Assembly (NCBI GenBank): GCA_022571845.1
Contig: JACZXB010000009.1
Coordinates: 1-64,000 of the forward strand
Source of the DNA: Candidatus Zixiibacteriota bacterium
GTDB lineage: Bacteria > Zixibacteria > MSB-5A5 > GN15 > FEB-12
Direction: 5' to 3'
Length of the DNA: 64,000 nucleotides
This document shows positions 16,508 through 25,206 of the stretch, piece by piece. The position numbers and the translations under genes were made by a program. The notes under the pieces were generated by a model. That model saw nothing but the letters and a program-made list of their open reading frames with translations, was not told the origin of the DNA and ran no database searches. Within the stretch, counting starts at the first letter, position 1. The number at the start of each line of letters is the position of its first letter.

Positions 16508-17608
16508 TTAAGTCGAAAGAGGACGATAAACTTCCATTTTCTGTCTGGCTTCAGTAAAGTCATTATCTAAATCATAGGCCTTCTTAAAATTCTGGAAGGC
16601 CTCGCCATACTTTTCGCCGATTTCACTTTCTAAGCCGGCTGAGTAATAACGGGCAGCTTCGGGCGAAGACGTTCCACCAAGTTTTAGCTCTTTACGGTCT
16701 TCCTCAGATATATACAAGTCAAGCTCATCGCAAATTTTTGAAACGAGTTCTTTTTCCATCTCAAAATAGTTGGAGCCGCCCTGATGATTGATAACTGCGA
16801 TTACTTCCGAAGTTTCCACGTCAACTATTCTGACAACCATCATGGTATTGTCTTTGTCAATCTGGGTGAACCCGCCAAAGACCATCAGATGAGCGCTCAG
16901 TATCTTACCGGCTTCAATCGCTGAAGCCTGGTCAACTACGCCGCTTTTGGCAAGGTCCAGCTCTTTAATTATGAAATCAATTTTGTCTCTTTCGACAATC
17001 TTTAGTGAACTGATTTTATTGAAATCAACCAGGAAATTTTGCGAGAGACCGGTCCCCAAACCTCCCAGAGATTTCTGATAATCTCCGATTGAAGTGTTTT
17101 CAAAGGGAAGCGGCACTGCGATTGTTCTAAGTTTAACTTTCTTGGATTCTGTTTTTCCGCTTTTTGTGTTTATGAACTGTACCGTAATTTCTTCTTCCTG
17201 TTCGCAGGTAAAAGTATTGGCGGCGTATGTTAACTTGTACCACTCTTTGCGAAGCTCAATAGGCCACTTGCTACCGGGTAGTTCAATATAGCACGGGCCG
17301 ACTTTTGATATCTTTTGCAGATACCCGATTGCCGTCTTCTTGAACTCATCACCCTTGCAGTTATAAATGATTCCAAGCATTTCAAAGGCTGCAATTGAGT
17401 CTTCGGGGGCGAGATTTGTTCGCTCGAACAGGTCTTCGACAAGGGCAATGCCTTCATCAAAATTTCCCCAGATGTGCTGCTCCCAGGCATCGTTGATGAC
17501 ATCACTTACGCTTTTTTCCTCAGAACTTACAGAGCTTACCATCATGGCTGACAATGCTGTAAGCAGAAAGAGAGCAGTTAATATGGCCGATAAATTTGGT
17601 TTTTTCAT
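16508..17608 (-). CDS. Exported CsgG-like/TPR protein
   Basis: A 366-residue exported protein with a signal peptide (residues 1-30, ending MVSSVSSEE). The N-terminal third is helical and TPR-like. The central part (about 160-285) has the CsgG-like pattern TIAVPLPFEN, a helix, then SLKIVERDKIDFIIKELDL, GKILSAHLMVFGG and VRIVDVETSEVI. A C-terminal TPR follows (YYSAGLESEIGEKYGEAFQNF). It has no lipobox, unlike its downstream neighbour, so it may be soluble in the periplasm. The same ERDKxxxxxxELxL signature occurs in both proteins, indicating an old duplication. It follows the Ser/Thr kinase gene by 79 bases, so it may have its own start of transcription. Confidence 0.72.
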   Translation of the reverse strand: MKKPNLSAILTALFLLTALSAMMVSSVSSEEKSVSDVINDAWEQHIWGNFDEGIALVEDLFERTNLAPEDSIAAFEMLGIIYNCKGDEFKKTAIGYLQKISKVGPCYIELPGSKWPIELRKEWYKLTYAANTFTCEQEEEITVQFINTKSGKTESKKVKLRTIAVPLPFENTSIGDYQKSLGGLGTGLSQNFLVDFNKISSLKIVERDKIDFIIKELDLAKSGVVDQASAIEAGKILSAHLMVFGGFTQIDKDNTMMVVRIVDVETSEVIAVINHQGGSNYFEMEKELVSKICDELDLYISEEDRKELKLGGTSSPEAARYYSAGLESEIGEKYGEAFQNFKKAYDLDNDFTEARQKMEVYRPLST

Positions 17609-17687
17609 ACTGTATCCTCAGTCTATATAGATTTAGCGCGCTGACTTAACTATATATTATTATACAGCTTAATTAGCAAGCAGGTTA

Positions 17688-19334
17688 TTACTTGACAATT
17701 ATAGTGCCGTCCTGGAAATTAAACATAATGCGATTTTCCACACCCGATTTGATAACAACGTTTTTACTCATTTCCTCGCCAATTTCTTCCCAGCGCACCT
17801 TAATAGTATGCTGACCAGCCCGTATAGATATAGTTTTAGGGGTTTGCTTGTCCTTTAAGGGCTTACCATCAACATATATCTGAGCCAGATGCGGTAAGGA
17901 AGCTACCACCACGTCAACCATTGGTGCTGCCAGATCAGCGGCAGGGGAAATGATTTCCGTCCTCTCGGTTTTTGCTATAACCGTATCTTTGGCCGGTTTA
18001 ACAGGTGGTTTGTCAGAAGCGAAATTTATGGTGAATGCGACGGCTTGCGAAAATTCACTTAATCTGCCTTGAGTGTCTGTCGCCTGAACTCTCCAAAAAT
18101 ACTGTTCATTTGAGAGATTAGTAACTAAGCTATAGGTCGTGTCGGCAATGTTATTTATCTGGGTGGGCTGATTAAAAGAACTGCTGGATGCATACTCAAG
18201 CGCATATCCTCCGTCAGCTTCAGGTACAGACTCCCAGATGAAAGTTGGGTTCGGGGTTTGAAGTTGTTCACCGCTTAGAGGTGAATAAAGAGTCGGTGCC
18301 TTTAGTTCAGTTATTACAGGCTCTACAACGGCACAATTGATTCCCAACAGGGGACAGCTTGTAAAATAGAATATGACCGCAAGCGCCGCTATGGCTCCGG
18401 CTATACCGATTAACATTCCCTTTGACTTTGACGCTGGTTTTTTTTCATCAGAAGTTTCTATAATAACGGTCGCTTTTTCGCCGCTATCGCTTTTTTGAAT
18501 CACCATAGTTGGGTCGGATTTCATCGCGGCTAATATGGCATCTTCCATCTCTTTGGCCGATTGGTAGCGCTCTTCCGGGTTTTTTGCAAGTGACTTCAGG
18601 ATAACTCTGTCGAGCTCAGGGGAAATATTTGGAGTATGCTCGCTTGGCTTTAGCGGTGTCTTAGACATTTTATCATCGCGAATTTGGTAGGGATTATTTG
18701 CCTCAAAGGGAAGTCTCCCGCAGAGCATATAATAAAAAGTCACGCCGGTGGCATAGATATCAAACAGAGCGTTGTTGGCATCGGGCTGGGCGCTGAATTG
18801 CTCGGGCGCCATATAAGCAGGAGTGCCAAAGGCAGTGCCGACTGCAGTTAGCTGCGGGTCGGTCTGGGCTTTGGCAATTCCAAAATCAATAACTCTCACA
18901 AATTTTCCATCTTTGAGCATAACGTTGCTGGGTTTGATATCACGATGCGAGATGCCGTTTTTATGGGTATCTTCAAGTGTATCCAAGACCTTGGTGATAA
19001 TGCTGACAGATTCGGCAATATCGATCTTACCCCGCTCGTCGATAAGTTCTCCGATGGTGGGACCATTAATATACTGCATGGCGATATATGGCTGTCCCTC
19101 AAATTCGCGAGCTTCAAAAATTGTGATAATATTTGGATGTTCAAGCGCCGCTGTAGCTCTGGCTTCTCTGAAAAAACGCTCTTTTAAAGTTTTGTCTTTG
19201 GTATACTCCGGGGGCAGGAATTTTAAGGCCACCCGTCTGGGCAAGTCCTGGTCTTCGGCCAGATAGACCGAGCCCATTCCTCCGGAGCCAAGCTTACGAA
19301 TAATATTGTAATGGCTAAAAGTCTTATTTTCCAT
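17688..19334 (-). CDS. Membrane Ser/Thr protein kinase with extracytoplasmic Ig/PEGA-type region
   Basis: A 548-residue Hanks-type (PknB-like) kinase. Residues 8-270 hold the catalytic domain: glycine loop LGSGGMGSVY, ATP-binding Lys38, HRDIKPSN with catalytic Asp132, DFG Asp150, and GTPAYMAPE. All key residues are intact. A juxtamembrane segment (275-300) carries DPTMV and EKATV. One transmembrane helix spans about 307-326. Outside the membrane come a fibronectin-like sensor or binding region (about 345-440), a Pro/Ala/Thr linker, and a PEGA-like domain (about 465-548). It would phosphorylate Ser/Thr in the cytoplasm in response to an envelope signal. Upstream genes of the same array encode four FHA domains, the standard readers of phosphothreonine. 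No canonical ribosome-binding site is seen. Confidence 0.9.
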   Translation of the reverse strand: MENKTFSHYNIIRKLGSGGMGSVYLAEDQDLPRRVALKFLPPEYTKDKTLKERFFREARATAALEHPNIITIFEAREFEGQPYIAMQYINGPTIGELIDERGKIDIAESVSIITKVLDTLEDTHKNGISHRDIKPSNVMLKDGKFVRVIDFGIAKAQTDPQLTAVGTAFGTPAYMAPEQFSAQPDANNALFDIYATGVTFYYMLCGRLPFEANNPYQIRDDKMSKTPLKPSEHTPNISPELDRVILKSLAKNPEERYQSAKEMEDAILAAMKSDPTMVIQKSDSGEKATVIIETSDEKKPASKSKGMLIGIAGAIAALAVIFYFTSCPLLGINCAVVEPVITELKAPTLYSPLSGEQLQTPNPTFIWESVPEADGGYALEYASSSSFNQPTQINNIADTTYSLVTNLSNEQYFWRVQATDTQGRLSEFSQAVAFTINFASDKPPVKPAKDTVIAKTERTEIISPAADLAAPMVDVVVASLPHLAQIYVDGKPLKDKQTPKTISIRAGQHTIKVRWEEIGEEMSKNVVIKSGVENRIMFNFQDGTIIVK

Positions 19335-19383
19335 GAACCGTAATTGAATCTAATTATCGGGTTAGAATCAAGAAAATACTCGG

Positions 19384-21729
19384 TTATTGCTCGATAATTT
19401 CGATCTCAACCGGGCCTTTTACCTTGGCCATACAGGCCAAACGGCATTCGCCGGGTTTCAGTTCGCAAATATCTTCCAGTGCTTCTTCCTCTGCGTCGCC
19501 AATATCGCCTAGATTTTCCTGCCCTGAGAGGATTCTTATCGGGTCGCTGCCGCACATTCCGGCATGACATTCGGCGTTGATAGTGTAGCCGTTGGCTTCG
19601 GCTATTTCGCAGATTGTCTGGCCGGGCTGAATAGGAAATGTCCTGCCGTCATTTTTGAACGTAACCGATGGCGCTCCGTTGGCTACTGCTGCCGGAGCAG
19701 CCTCCGGTGCTTTTTCCGGGACGGCCGGCTCTGCTGCTTTTGGCTCAGGGACCAGAGGTGGCGGCGCTGATACCGGTATGAGAGTTATATGTCCGGTATT
19801 TAAAACAGCGTCCTGTTTCATGGTCATGCAGAAGAGCTGCTGGCCGACTCTAAAGAGCGTGCCGTGTTCTAATTTAGTGGAGTTTTTTACCCGGATATAA
19901 GTTCCGTTGACGCTGACTAAGTCTTTTAAGAGAAGTTTCCCTTCTTTTATGGCCAGAGTCAGATGGCGGCGCGACATAGTCTTGTCAGTTTCATCAAGCG
20001 TTATATCAGGAGTCTCCCGCCCTACAAGAATTGTTTTGTCTGGAATTGAATACTTACTTTTTTCTGCACCGCTTTGATCATAGTGAGTAAACGCGTAGGT
20101 TCCGTTTTGAACATGAAACATCAGATACTGGCGGCCAATTTTTACCAGATCGCCGTCCTTGATTTCATACTGCTTGCCTTCTATCGCTTTTAAGAAAACT
20201 CCGTTGGCGCTGCCGTCATCTCTGAGCGAATAGCCTTCGTCGCTGTGGGTAATTGAAGCATGCTGATCGGAGAGGAGAGTATCGTCGGGGAAAGTTATAT
20301 CAGTATCAATTCTACCGATTGTGGTCACTCCGTTTTCTTTTAAGGCGTATTCATTCTCTTCTATATTGCCGGGCAGAATGCGCACTAACCAGGCGTGACT
20401 TTCTTCGGTAACTCTCTCAGCCGAAACACTGGCCGCCGGCGGGCCTTGTGTTTCAACCGGCATAGTGGCCATTACGGCTGGTTCTTTTTTATCTGCCGTA
20501 GCTTCGGCAACATCGGCATCTTCTAAGACTACGTCTTCGTCAGGTTTTCCGGCCAGTCTGTTTTTGATAATCTTTGCCAGATAAACGCCGTCGCGCATGG
20601 CTGATTTTATATTGCCGCGATGTTTTATTTCTGTAAAACCGGCCGGGTCGGCTGTGAAATCGTCAGTTTCAAAATAAGCCTGGCTCAAAATATCTCCGAC
20701 CATATAGATATTTGGCTGCTGTGTTTCCAGGTATTTGGTCACGGTCATGCGCTTTTTGTTGTTGGGACCGCCGGTAAACATATAGATGCCCAGTGAGTTC
20801 AAAAAGCTTTCGGGGATATCTTCGCCGATACAGGCGATACAGCATTCTTTGCGGAATTCCACCTGCGTTGTTTCGCTGGGGCGGCCTGCCATTGAACGCC
20901 TGTCGGTGCGAATCGAAAGGTATTCATTTCTGTCTTCGGCCGTGACGATAGCCACCGCATCACTATTGGGATAGTATTTAATATTGCCATTATTCATGTG
21001 TGCTTCGAAAAAGACTTCGGCCAAGGCTTTGGAAACTCTTGGCATGGTAGTGCCGCGGTACGACCAGCAAACATCACACTTGTCGTCGGCTTCGAGCTTA
21101 GCGGCTGATATGGCCAGCACAGCTTCTGCAGCAGAAGTTCCACCGCCTAAAACACAGGCGGGCTGTCCTACATAAGAAGCGGCGTCGTCAAGCCGGTAGG
21201 CTATGCCATCTGTATTGCCGGGGATATCAAATCTGCGCGGGACGCCGCGACCAATGGCGATGATAATGTATCTGGCCTTGAGATTAAGCTCCGATTTGTT
21301 AGCGTGGTTCCAGGTCTTGACCTGCCAGACATCGTCTGCGCCTTTTTCTAGTCCGGTAAGCTCAACTCCTATCATGGCTGGCACGTTGCACTCGCTGTAT
21401 AAGTTTTTCCAGGCCGAGTGCATGTCATCTTTGTCTATCGGACCAAATATTAGTTTATTTATCAGCTCGCCGCCTTTAGGAAATTTCATTTTGTCGCCGC
21501 CGCCAAAGTCGGGCAGAATCAATTTGTCTTTGGGGTAATCTCTGATACGCTTCATGACGTCATCGAAGTCGATTACCAGTGCCGCCAGACCCAGTTCTTT
21601 GGCGTGAAAGGCAGCAGTTGTACCGCCGGGGCCGCCGCCTATTATCAGCAGGTCGAGTATTTCAGGGAGGTCTACTGTCTCTTTAAGCAGTAAGCGTCCG
21701 TCTTTGTCTATTTCAGAAGTCATATTCAT
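19384..21729 (-). CDS. Fusion: NAD(P)/FAD oxidoreductase - two FHA domains - [2Fe-2S] ferredoxin-like
   Basis: A 781-residue cytoplasmic fusion. Residues 22-395 resemble thioredoxin-reductase-like pyridine-nucleotide flavoproteins: FAD loop IIGGGPGG (29-36), NAD(P) loop LGGGTSAAE (194-202), YMVGD (342-346). The active-site CxxC of thioredoxin reductase is absent, so ferredoxin-reductase or YpdA-type chemistry is more likely. FHA 1 spans about 455-540 (TIGR, H490, SANG) and FHA 2 about 560-640 (VGRE, MSRRH, SVNGT). An Ala/Pro-rich linker precedes a ferredoxin-like domain (687-781) with Cys721, Cys726 and Cys766. The position of the usual third ligand holds Asp729; Cys755 and Cys762 are nearby. 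It could pass electrons from NAD(P)H to the array's redox proteins in a phosphothreonine-dependent way. It lies three bases after the FHA gene. Confidence 0.82.
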   Translation of the reverse strand: MNMTSEIDKDGRLLLKETVDLPEILDLLIIGGGPGGTTAAFHAKELGLAALVIDFDDVMKRIRDYPKDKLILPDFGGGDKMKFPKGGELINKLIFGPIDKDDMHSAWKNLYSECNVPAMIGVELTGLEKGADDVWQVKTWNHANKSELNLKARYIIIAIGRGVPRRFDIPGNTDGIAYRLDDAASYVGQPACVLGGGTSAAEAVLAISAAKLEADDKCDVCWSYRGTTMPRVSKALAEVFFEAHMNNGNIKYYPNSDAVAIVTAEDRNEYLSIRTDRRSMAGRPSETTQVEFRKECCIACIGEDIPESFLNSLGIYMFTGGPNNKKRMTVTKYLETQQPNIYMVGDILSQAYFETDDFTADPAGFTEIKHRGNIKSAMRDGVYLAKIIKNRLAGKPDEDVVLEDADVAEATADKKEPAVMATMPVETQGPPAASVSAERVTEESHAWLVRILPGNIEENEYALKENGVTTIGRIDTDITFPDDTLLSDQHASITHSDEGYSLRDDGSANGVFLKAIEGKQYEIKDGDLVKIGRQYLMFHVQNGTYAFTHYDQSGAEKSKYSIPDKTILVGRETPDITLDETDKTMSRRHLTLAIKEGKLLLKDLVSVNGTYIRVKNSTKLEHGTLFRVGQQLFCMTMKQDAVLNTGHITLIPVSAPPPLVPEPKAAEPAVPEKAPEAAPAAVANGAPSVTFKNDGRTFPIQPGQTICEIAEANGYTINAECHAGMCGSDPIRILSGQENLGDIGDAEEEALEDICELKPGECRLACMAKVKGPVEIEIIEQ

Positions 21730-21732
21730 TTT

Positions 21733-22740
21733 TTAGCTTTCGATTATTATTGCTTCAATATTTCCAAATTTTAATTTCGAACCTGCTGAGATTTCTTTTT
21801 CGGCGTCAATCTTGTTACCGTCTACAAAAGTATGGTTGGAGCTGCCCAAATCTTTGATGGTCATTCGTTCTGCACTTATGGTAATAGCGGCATGACGGCG
21901 CGATAGAGATTCGCTATTGATGACAACCGTGCACTCCATCGAACGGCCGATTGTGTTTTCACCTTCTTTAAGATTAAACTGCTTGCCGCTGTCTTTGACC
22001 TGAAGTTGATATGTTTTTTGCGGTGTAGCTTTGGATGGAGGAGCGCTCATGCCAACAGTAGCTTCGTCATCTACTTTTGAACCGTCGGCTGGCGGACCTC
22101 CAAAACTGGGAAGTCCGGCCGGAACTTTGTCGCCAGAATCAATCATCGTTTTTTCTTCAGACTTTTTATCATCAGTTTGCTTTTGCTGACTGTCTATTTT
22201 ACTGAGTGCCGATGGCAGCCCGCCCATGTCCTGCTCAAGCATAGTTTTTTCTTCTGCTTTGGTTTCGCTTGGCGGTTGTCCCAATCCGGCCGGAAGTTCG
22301 CCCATACTCACTTCTGCTATAGTTTTTTCTGCTGAGTCTGCCGGAAGTGCTTTAGGAGTTTCAGGAGCAGCTGGTTTTGCCGTAGGTGGCGCAGGTGGTA
22401 GTGGGGGAGGAGCTGTGCGTTGTACTGCGGGTGAAAATGTTTCGGCCGTCTGAAAAATGAAGTCAAATTTACCGGCAAAAGTAATCACGTTTAGCTTATC
22501 TAGTTTTTGTTTATCTGTTACGCGGATGCCGTCAAGCCTGGTGCCATTGCGACTATTTAAATCTTCAAGAATATACCTGCCCGACTGAGAATCCAGATAA
22601 ATTCGGGCATGAGTTCCGGAAACAACATCCGCCGGAAGCACTATTACGTTAGAGGAACTTTTGCCGATAGTGGCTTCGTCTAATATTTGAAATGAACTTC
22701 CGGCCAAAGGCCCTGTTTTGCAAAATAATCTGGCCGGCAT
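21733..22740 (-). CDS. Double-FHA signalling protein
   Basis: A 335-residue cytoplasmic protein. FHA 1 covers about 15-90 (TIGKSSSN, SGTHARI, DLNSRNGTRLDG) and FHA 2 about 245-333 (NTIGRSMECTV, LSRRHAAI, DLGSSNHTFVDG). Both retain the Arg/Lys, Ser/His and Asn positions that contact phosphothreonine, although the first has Lys in place of the usual Arg (TIGK). The linker (about 100-235) is Pro/Ala/Lys-rich and repeats an acidic-x-Thr motif: EKTIAEV, EKTMLEQ, EKTMIDS and DEATVGM. Such motifs resemble the phosphorylated threonines of GarA/OdhI-type proteins. It may be an adaptor joining the kinase encoded downstream to the redox proteins. Junctions to both neighbours are three bases. Confidence 0.85.
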   Translation of the reverse strand: MPARLFCKTGPLAGSSFQILDEATIGKSSSNVIVLPADVVSGTHARIYLDSQSGRYILEDLNSRNGTRLDGIRVTDKQKLDKLNVITFAGKFDFIFQTAETFSPAVQRTAPPPLPPAPPTAKPAAPETPKALPADSAEKTIAEVSMGELPAGLGQPPSETKAEEKTMLEQDMGGLPSALSKIDSQQKQTDDKKSEEKTMIDSGDKVPAGLPSFGGPPADGSKVDDEATVGMSAPPSKATPQKTYQLQVKDSGKQFNLKEGENTIGRSMECTVVINSESLSRRHAAITISAERMTIKDLGSSNHTFVDGNKIDAEKEISAGSKLKFGNIEAIIIES

Positions 22741-22743
22741 TTC

Positions 22744-24357
22744 TTACTCCACAAATAGACGCAGACTGCCGCGCTGCTGTTTATTGGGGTGGAAATAGTG
22801 ACAGGAAACACAATCGTTGGCTGCCTTCTTTTCAGTATGGCACTCACGACAGTTCTCTATGCCCGGTAGATTCTGAGTGGCGGAAATATCAATCGCTTTT
22901 ATCATCTGTGCATCGCTGCTCATCTCTTTGGTAATAGGAATTACATTATGGCAATCTAAGCATTGCCTTTCTAAAATATGAGCGCGGTGGTCAAACTCCG
23001 CTCTGATCATAGAAAGCTGATTGCCGTCATAACTGACCAAAGCAGCATTTTTTAGAATATGACAATCCTGACAGAGTTTTTTGCCGGCGCTGGTTAGTTT
23101 ATCAGCCAAGCCCAGCAGATCGTCTATCTGGGTCTGGGTCAAATTTTGGTTTAACGTAAAATCAGCCGTACTTCTTTTGTTTGTTCTTAGCATTCGTAAT
23201 TCATTCTTGTATCTCTTGCGTGCTATTTTTAGAAGTGAGTCTATTGATTTCAGGTTCTGTTGTATCTCTGGTTCGGGGCGGCCGCGAAGTTGCAAGATGT
23301 ACTCTTCGAGCGTGCTAATCATTTTTTCGTTCTTGCGCCGTATATCTAAATCCTGCGGATTATCTGTAGTATGAAGCAAGCCATCGAGGCCTAAATTAGG
23401 GTATAGAATTGTTCTTATAGTTTTCAAATTTTCCAAAATCCAGGGGTCTTTGTGGTAGACCGGGGATTTTTTAACTTTTACACCGCCCAGCGCCGTAAAC
23501 TCGTTAGGATTGGTATAAAAAGCCCAGCGCGTGCCGGGGTTCATTTTGCGCCTGATCATATTTAATGTTTCTACTCCGATCGCATTCCCTTGCTTGATAT
23601 TGAGCAGCGGAGTTTCGGAACCGGCGGTCAGATGGCAATCAGCACAGTGCTTGTCGAAATCAATCGCCTGAAAGCCTTTACCGTCATCACCCGGGTTGTG
23701 GCAGTAAAGACAGGTCTCTTCAAGATAAGAACGCTCTCCTTTCTGAACCAGAAATTTCGAAACAAAATCAGCATGGCGGGCATGAGTGAATCTGATAGCA
23801 GAGTCATCGGGGATAAGATCACGGGCGAATTGAAATTCCGGATGGCCTGAGTTAAACGAACCATAGTCGTGACAGTCCAGGCAATTGTTATCAGGAACTT
23901 CAGTAACTGCCGCTAGCCGGCCGTTATGTTCCTGATGACAGGAATAGCAGTTTTCCTGGTCGCTGCCATGTTTAGCAGAGGCAATCTCAATACGGGAAAA
24001 CTTATCGGAGCGATATAGATAGTGGGAGTCATAGGAATATACTCCGATATCGTCGCCGAATTTCTCGTGGCAAGTTTGACATTTGGCATCTGAAACTTCG
24101 TTGGTCGGTTCATGGCATTTGAGGCAGTCTTGCTCAAAATTGGCATGGTTCGAAGTCACCGGACCCGGCGATGAAAAACTCGCCGAAAGAAAAATATGGT
24201 CTACTGCAAAAAAAACAATCAGTAAAAGCGAAACCAACGTGCCGATTACTACCATTCCCCGTCTTCGGGCAGGAATGATATAATTCTTGCTTACAGAAAG
24301 TTCCGCTTCGGAAAAGCTGCCTTTTTTACGTCTATATCTGTCGTTTCCTTTAGCCAT
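22744..24357 (-). CDS. Membrane-anchored decahaem c-type cytochrome
   Basis: A 537-residue cytochrome anchored by one N-terminal transmembrane helix (about 35-54), with the rest in the periplasm. Ten CxxCH sites are present: CLKCH, CQTCH, CYSCH, CLDCH, CLYCH, CADCH, CQDCH, CLDCH, CRECH and CVSCH. Six lie in the first half and four near the C-terminus. They are separated by a haem-free helical segment of about 170 residues (about 260-430) that looks like a spacer or partner-binding region. Paired sites suggest doubled-CxxCH modules. It probably takes electrons from the cytochrome b encoded nine bases upstream, or from quinol, into the periplasm. The tail ends close to the FHA gene start. Confidence 0.88.
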   Translation of the reverse strand: MAKGNDRYRRKKGSFSEAELSVSKNYIIPARRRGMVVIGTLVSLLLIVFFAVDHIFLSASFSSPGPVTSNHANFEQDCLKCHEPTNEVSDAKCQTCHEKFGDDIGVYSYDSHYLYRSDKFSRIEIASAKHGSDQENCYSCHQEHNGRLAAVTEVPDNNCLDCHDYGSFNSGHPEFQFARDLIPDDSAIRFTHARHADFVSKFLVQKGERSYLEETCLYCHNPGDDGKGFQAIDFDKHCADCHLTAGSETPLLNIKQGNAIGVETLNMIRRKMNPGTRWAFYTNPNEFTALGGVKVKKSPVYHKDPWILENLKTIRTILYPNLGLDGLLHTTDNPQDLDIRRKNEKMISTLEEYILQLRGRPEPEIQQNLKSIDSLLKIARKRYKNELRMLRTNKRSTADFTLNQNLTQTQIDDLLGLADKLTSAGKKLCQDCHILKNAALVSYDGNQLSMIRAEFDHRAHILERQCLDCHNVIPITKEMSSDAQMIKAIDISATQNLPGIENCRECHTEKKAANDCVSCHYFHPNKQQRGSLRLFVE

Positions 24358-24366
24358 TTCTGCTTT

Positions 24367-25206
24367 CTAATAGTAGTAAACTATAAACAGGTGAATAACC
24401 AGAAATACCAGCAATACGATTGAGACCGGCAGGTGCGTGACCAGCCAGACCCGCAGCGGTTTCTGCAGAGTATAGTGGGCGTCGCACTCAAGCTTGGTCT
24501 TAAACAGCATTTCAAGTTTATCAAGTTTCTTTTCTTCTTCAGGTGAAAGAAACTGTTTCAAATAATCCATCTGTCTTATTCTTGCCTGGACTCCGCCAGT
24601 GATATCAACAAAGAACGACGGACGCACCACCGGCTTTTCCATATCGGCTGCCATTGTCCGGTTGTAGAAATCCTGAATTGGTTCGGAGGCAGAGGCGGCT
24701 TCAGCTCTTGCTGTTTCGGCAAGTTCTGCTACCAGTTTCGGAATTCTATCATAGTGGACCTCAAGCGTTAAGGCCGAAGACATAAGTCTGGGAATCCATT
24801 TCTGAAGGACAACTCCCACAAGTCCGCTTAATACAACCCAGATAGTCAGACCCCACAGCCACCAGTTAAACGCCCCTTGCGGCAACTGAAAATTTATATG
24901 CATGAACATAAATAGAAGAGACAAAACGCCACCGTATATATGAAACTGAAGCCAGCTGTAAGAGCTGCCCAATTTCATTTTTGAACTTGTCTTCATAGTA
25001 CGGCGGCGAAAACCATAGGCGGCTACACCTACAAACAAAACAGCAGCGATAGTCCCGTAGGTCAGACCCCAGAAATTACCGGGGCGAACTTCATCGATAA
25101 AACGATTCGCAGCAAAGGCGATTACAGAAATTATGGCAATATAAATAAACGCTCTCATCCAGGCTGGTGAGCTGACAAAATCATATATTGACCAGGTTCT
25201 GTTCAT
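24367..25206 (-). CDS. Di-haem cytochrome b-like membrane protein
   Basis: A 279-residue integral membrane protein with about five transmembrane segments (16-33, 47-65, 87-106, 113-134 and 253-276). Four histidines form two pairs, His89/His103 and His258/His272. Each pair is separated by 13 residues on one helix, the classic spacing for two b haems stacked across the membrane. A soluble helical segment (about 150-245) lies between helices 4 and 5. It is probably a quinone-linked cytochrome b that moves electrons between the cytoplasmic face and the periplasmic multihaem proteins. The gene overlaps the CNB/ferredoxin gene by four bases (ATGA type), which suggests tight translational coupling. 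It is shorter than respiratory cytochrome b of bc1 complexes. Confidence 0.82.
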   Translation of the reverse strand: MNRTWSIYDFVSSPAWMRAFIYIAIISVIAFAANRFIDEVRPGNFWGLTYGTIAAVLFVGVAAYGFRRRTMKTSSKMKLGSSYSWLQFHIYGGVLSLLFMFMHINFQLPQGAFNWWLWGLTIWVVLSGLVGVVLQKWIPRLMSSALTLEVHYDRIPKLVAELAETARAEAASASEPIQDFYNRTMAADMEKPVVRPSFFVDITGGVQARIRQMDYLKQFLSPEEEKKLDKLEMLFKTKLECDAHYTLQKPLRVWLVTHLPVSIVLLVFLVIHLFIVYYY

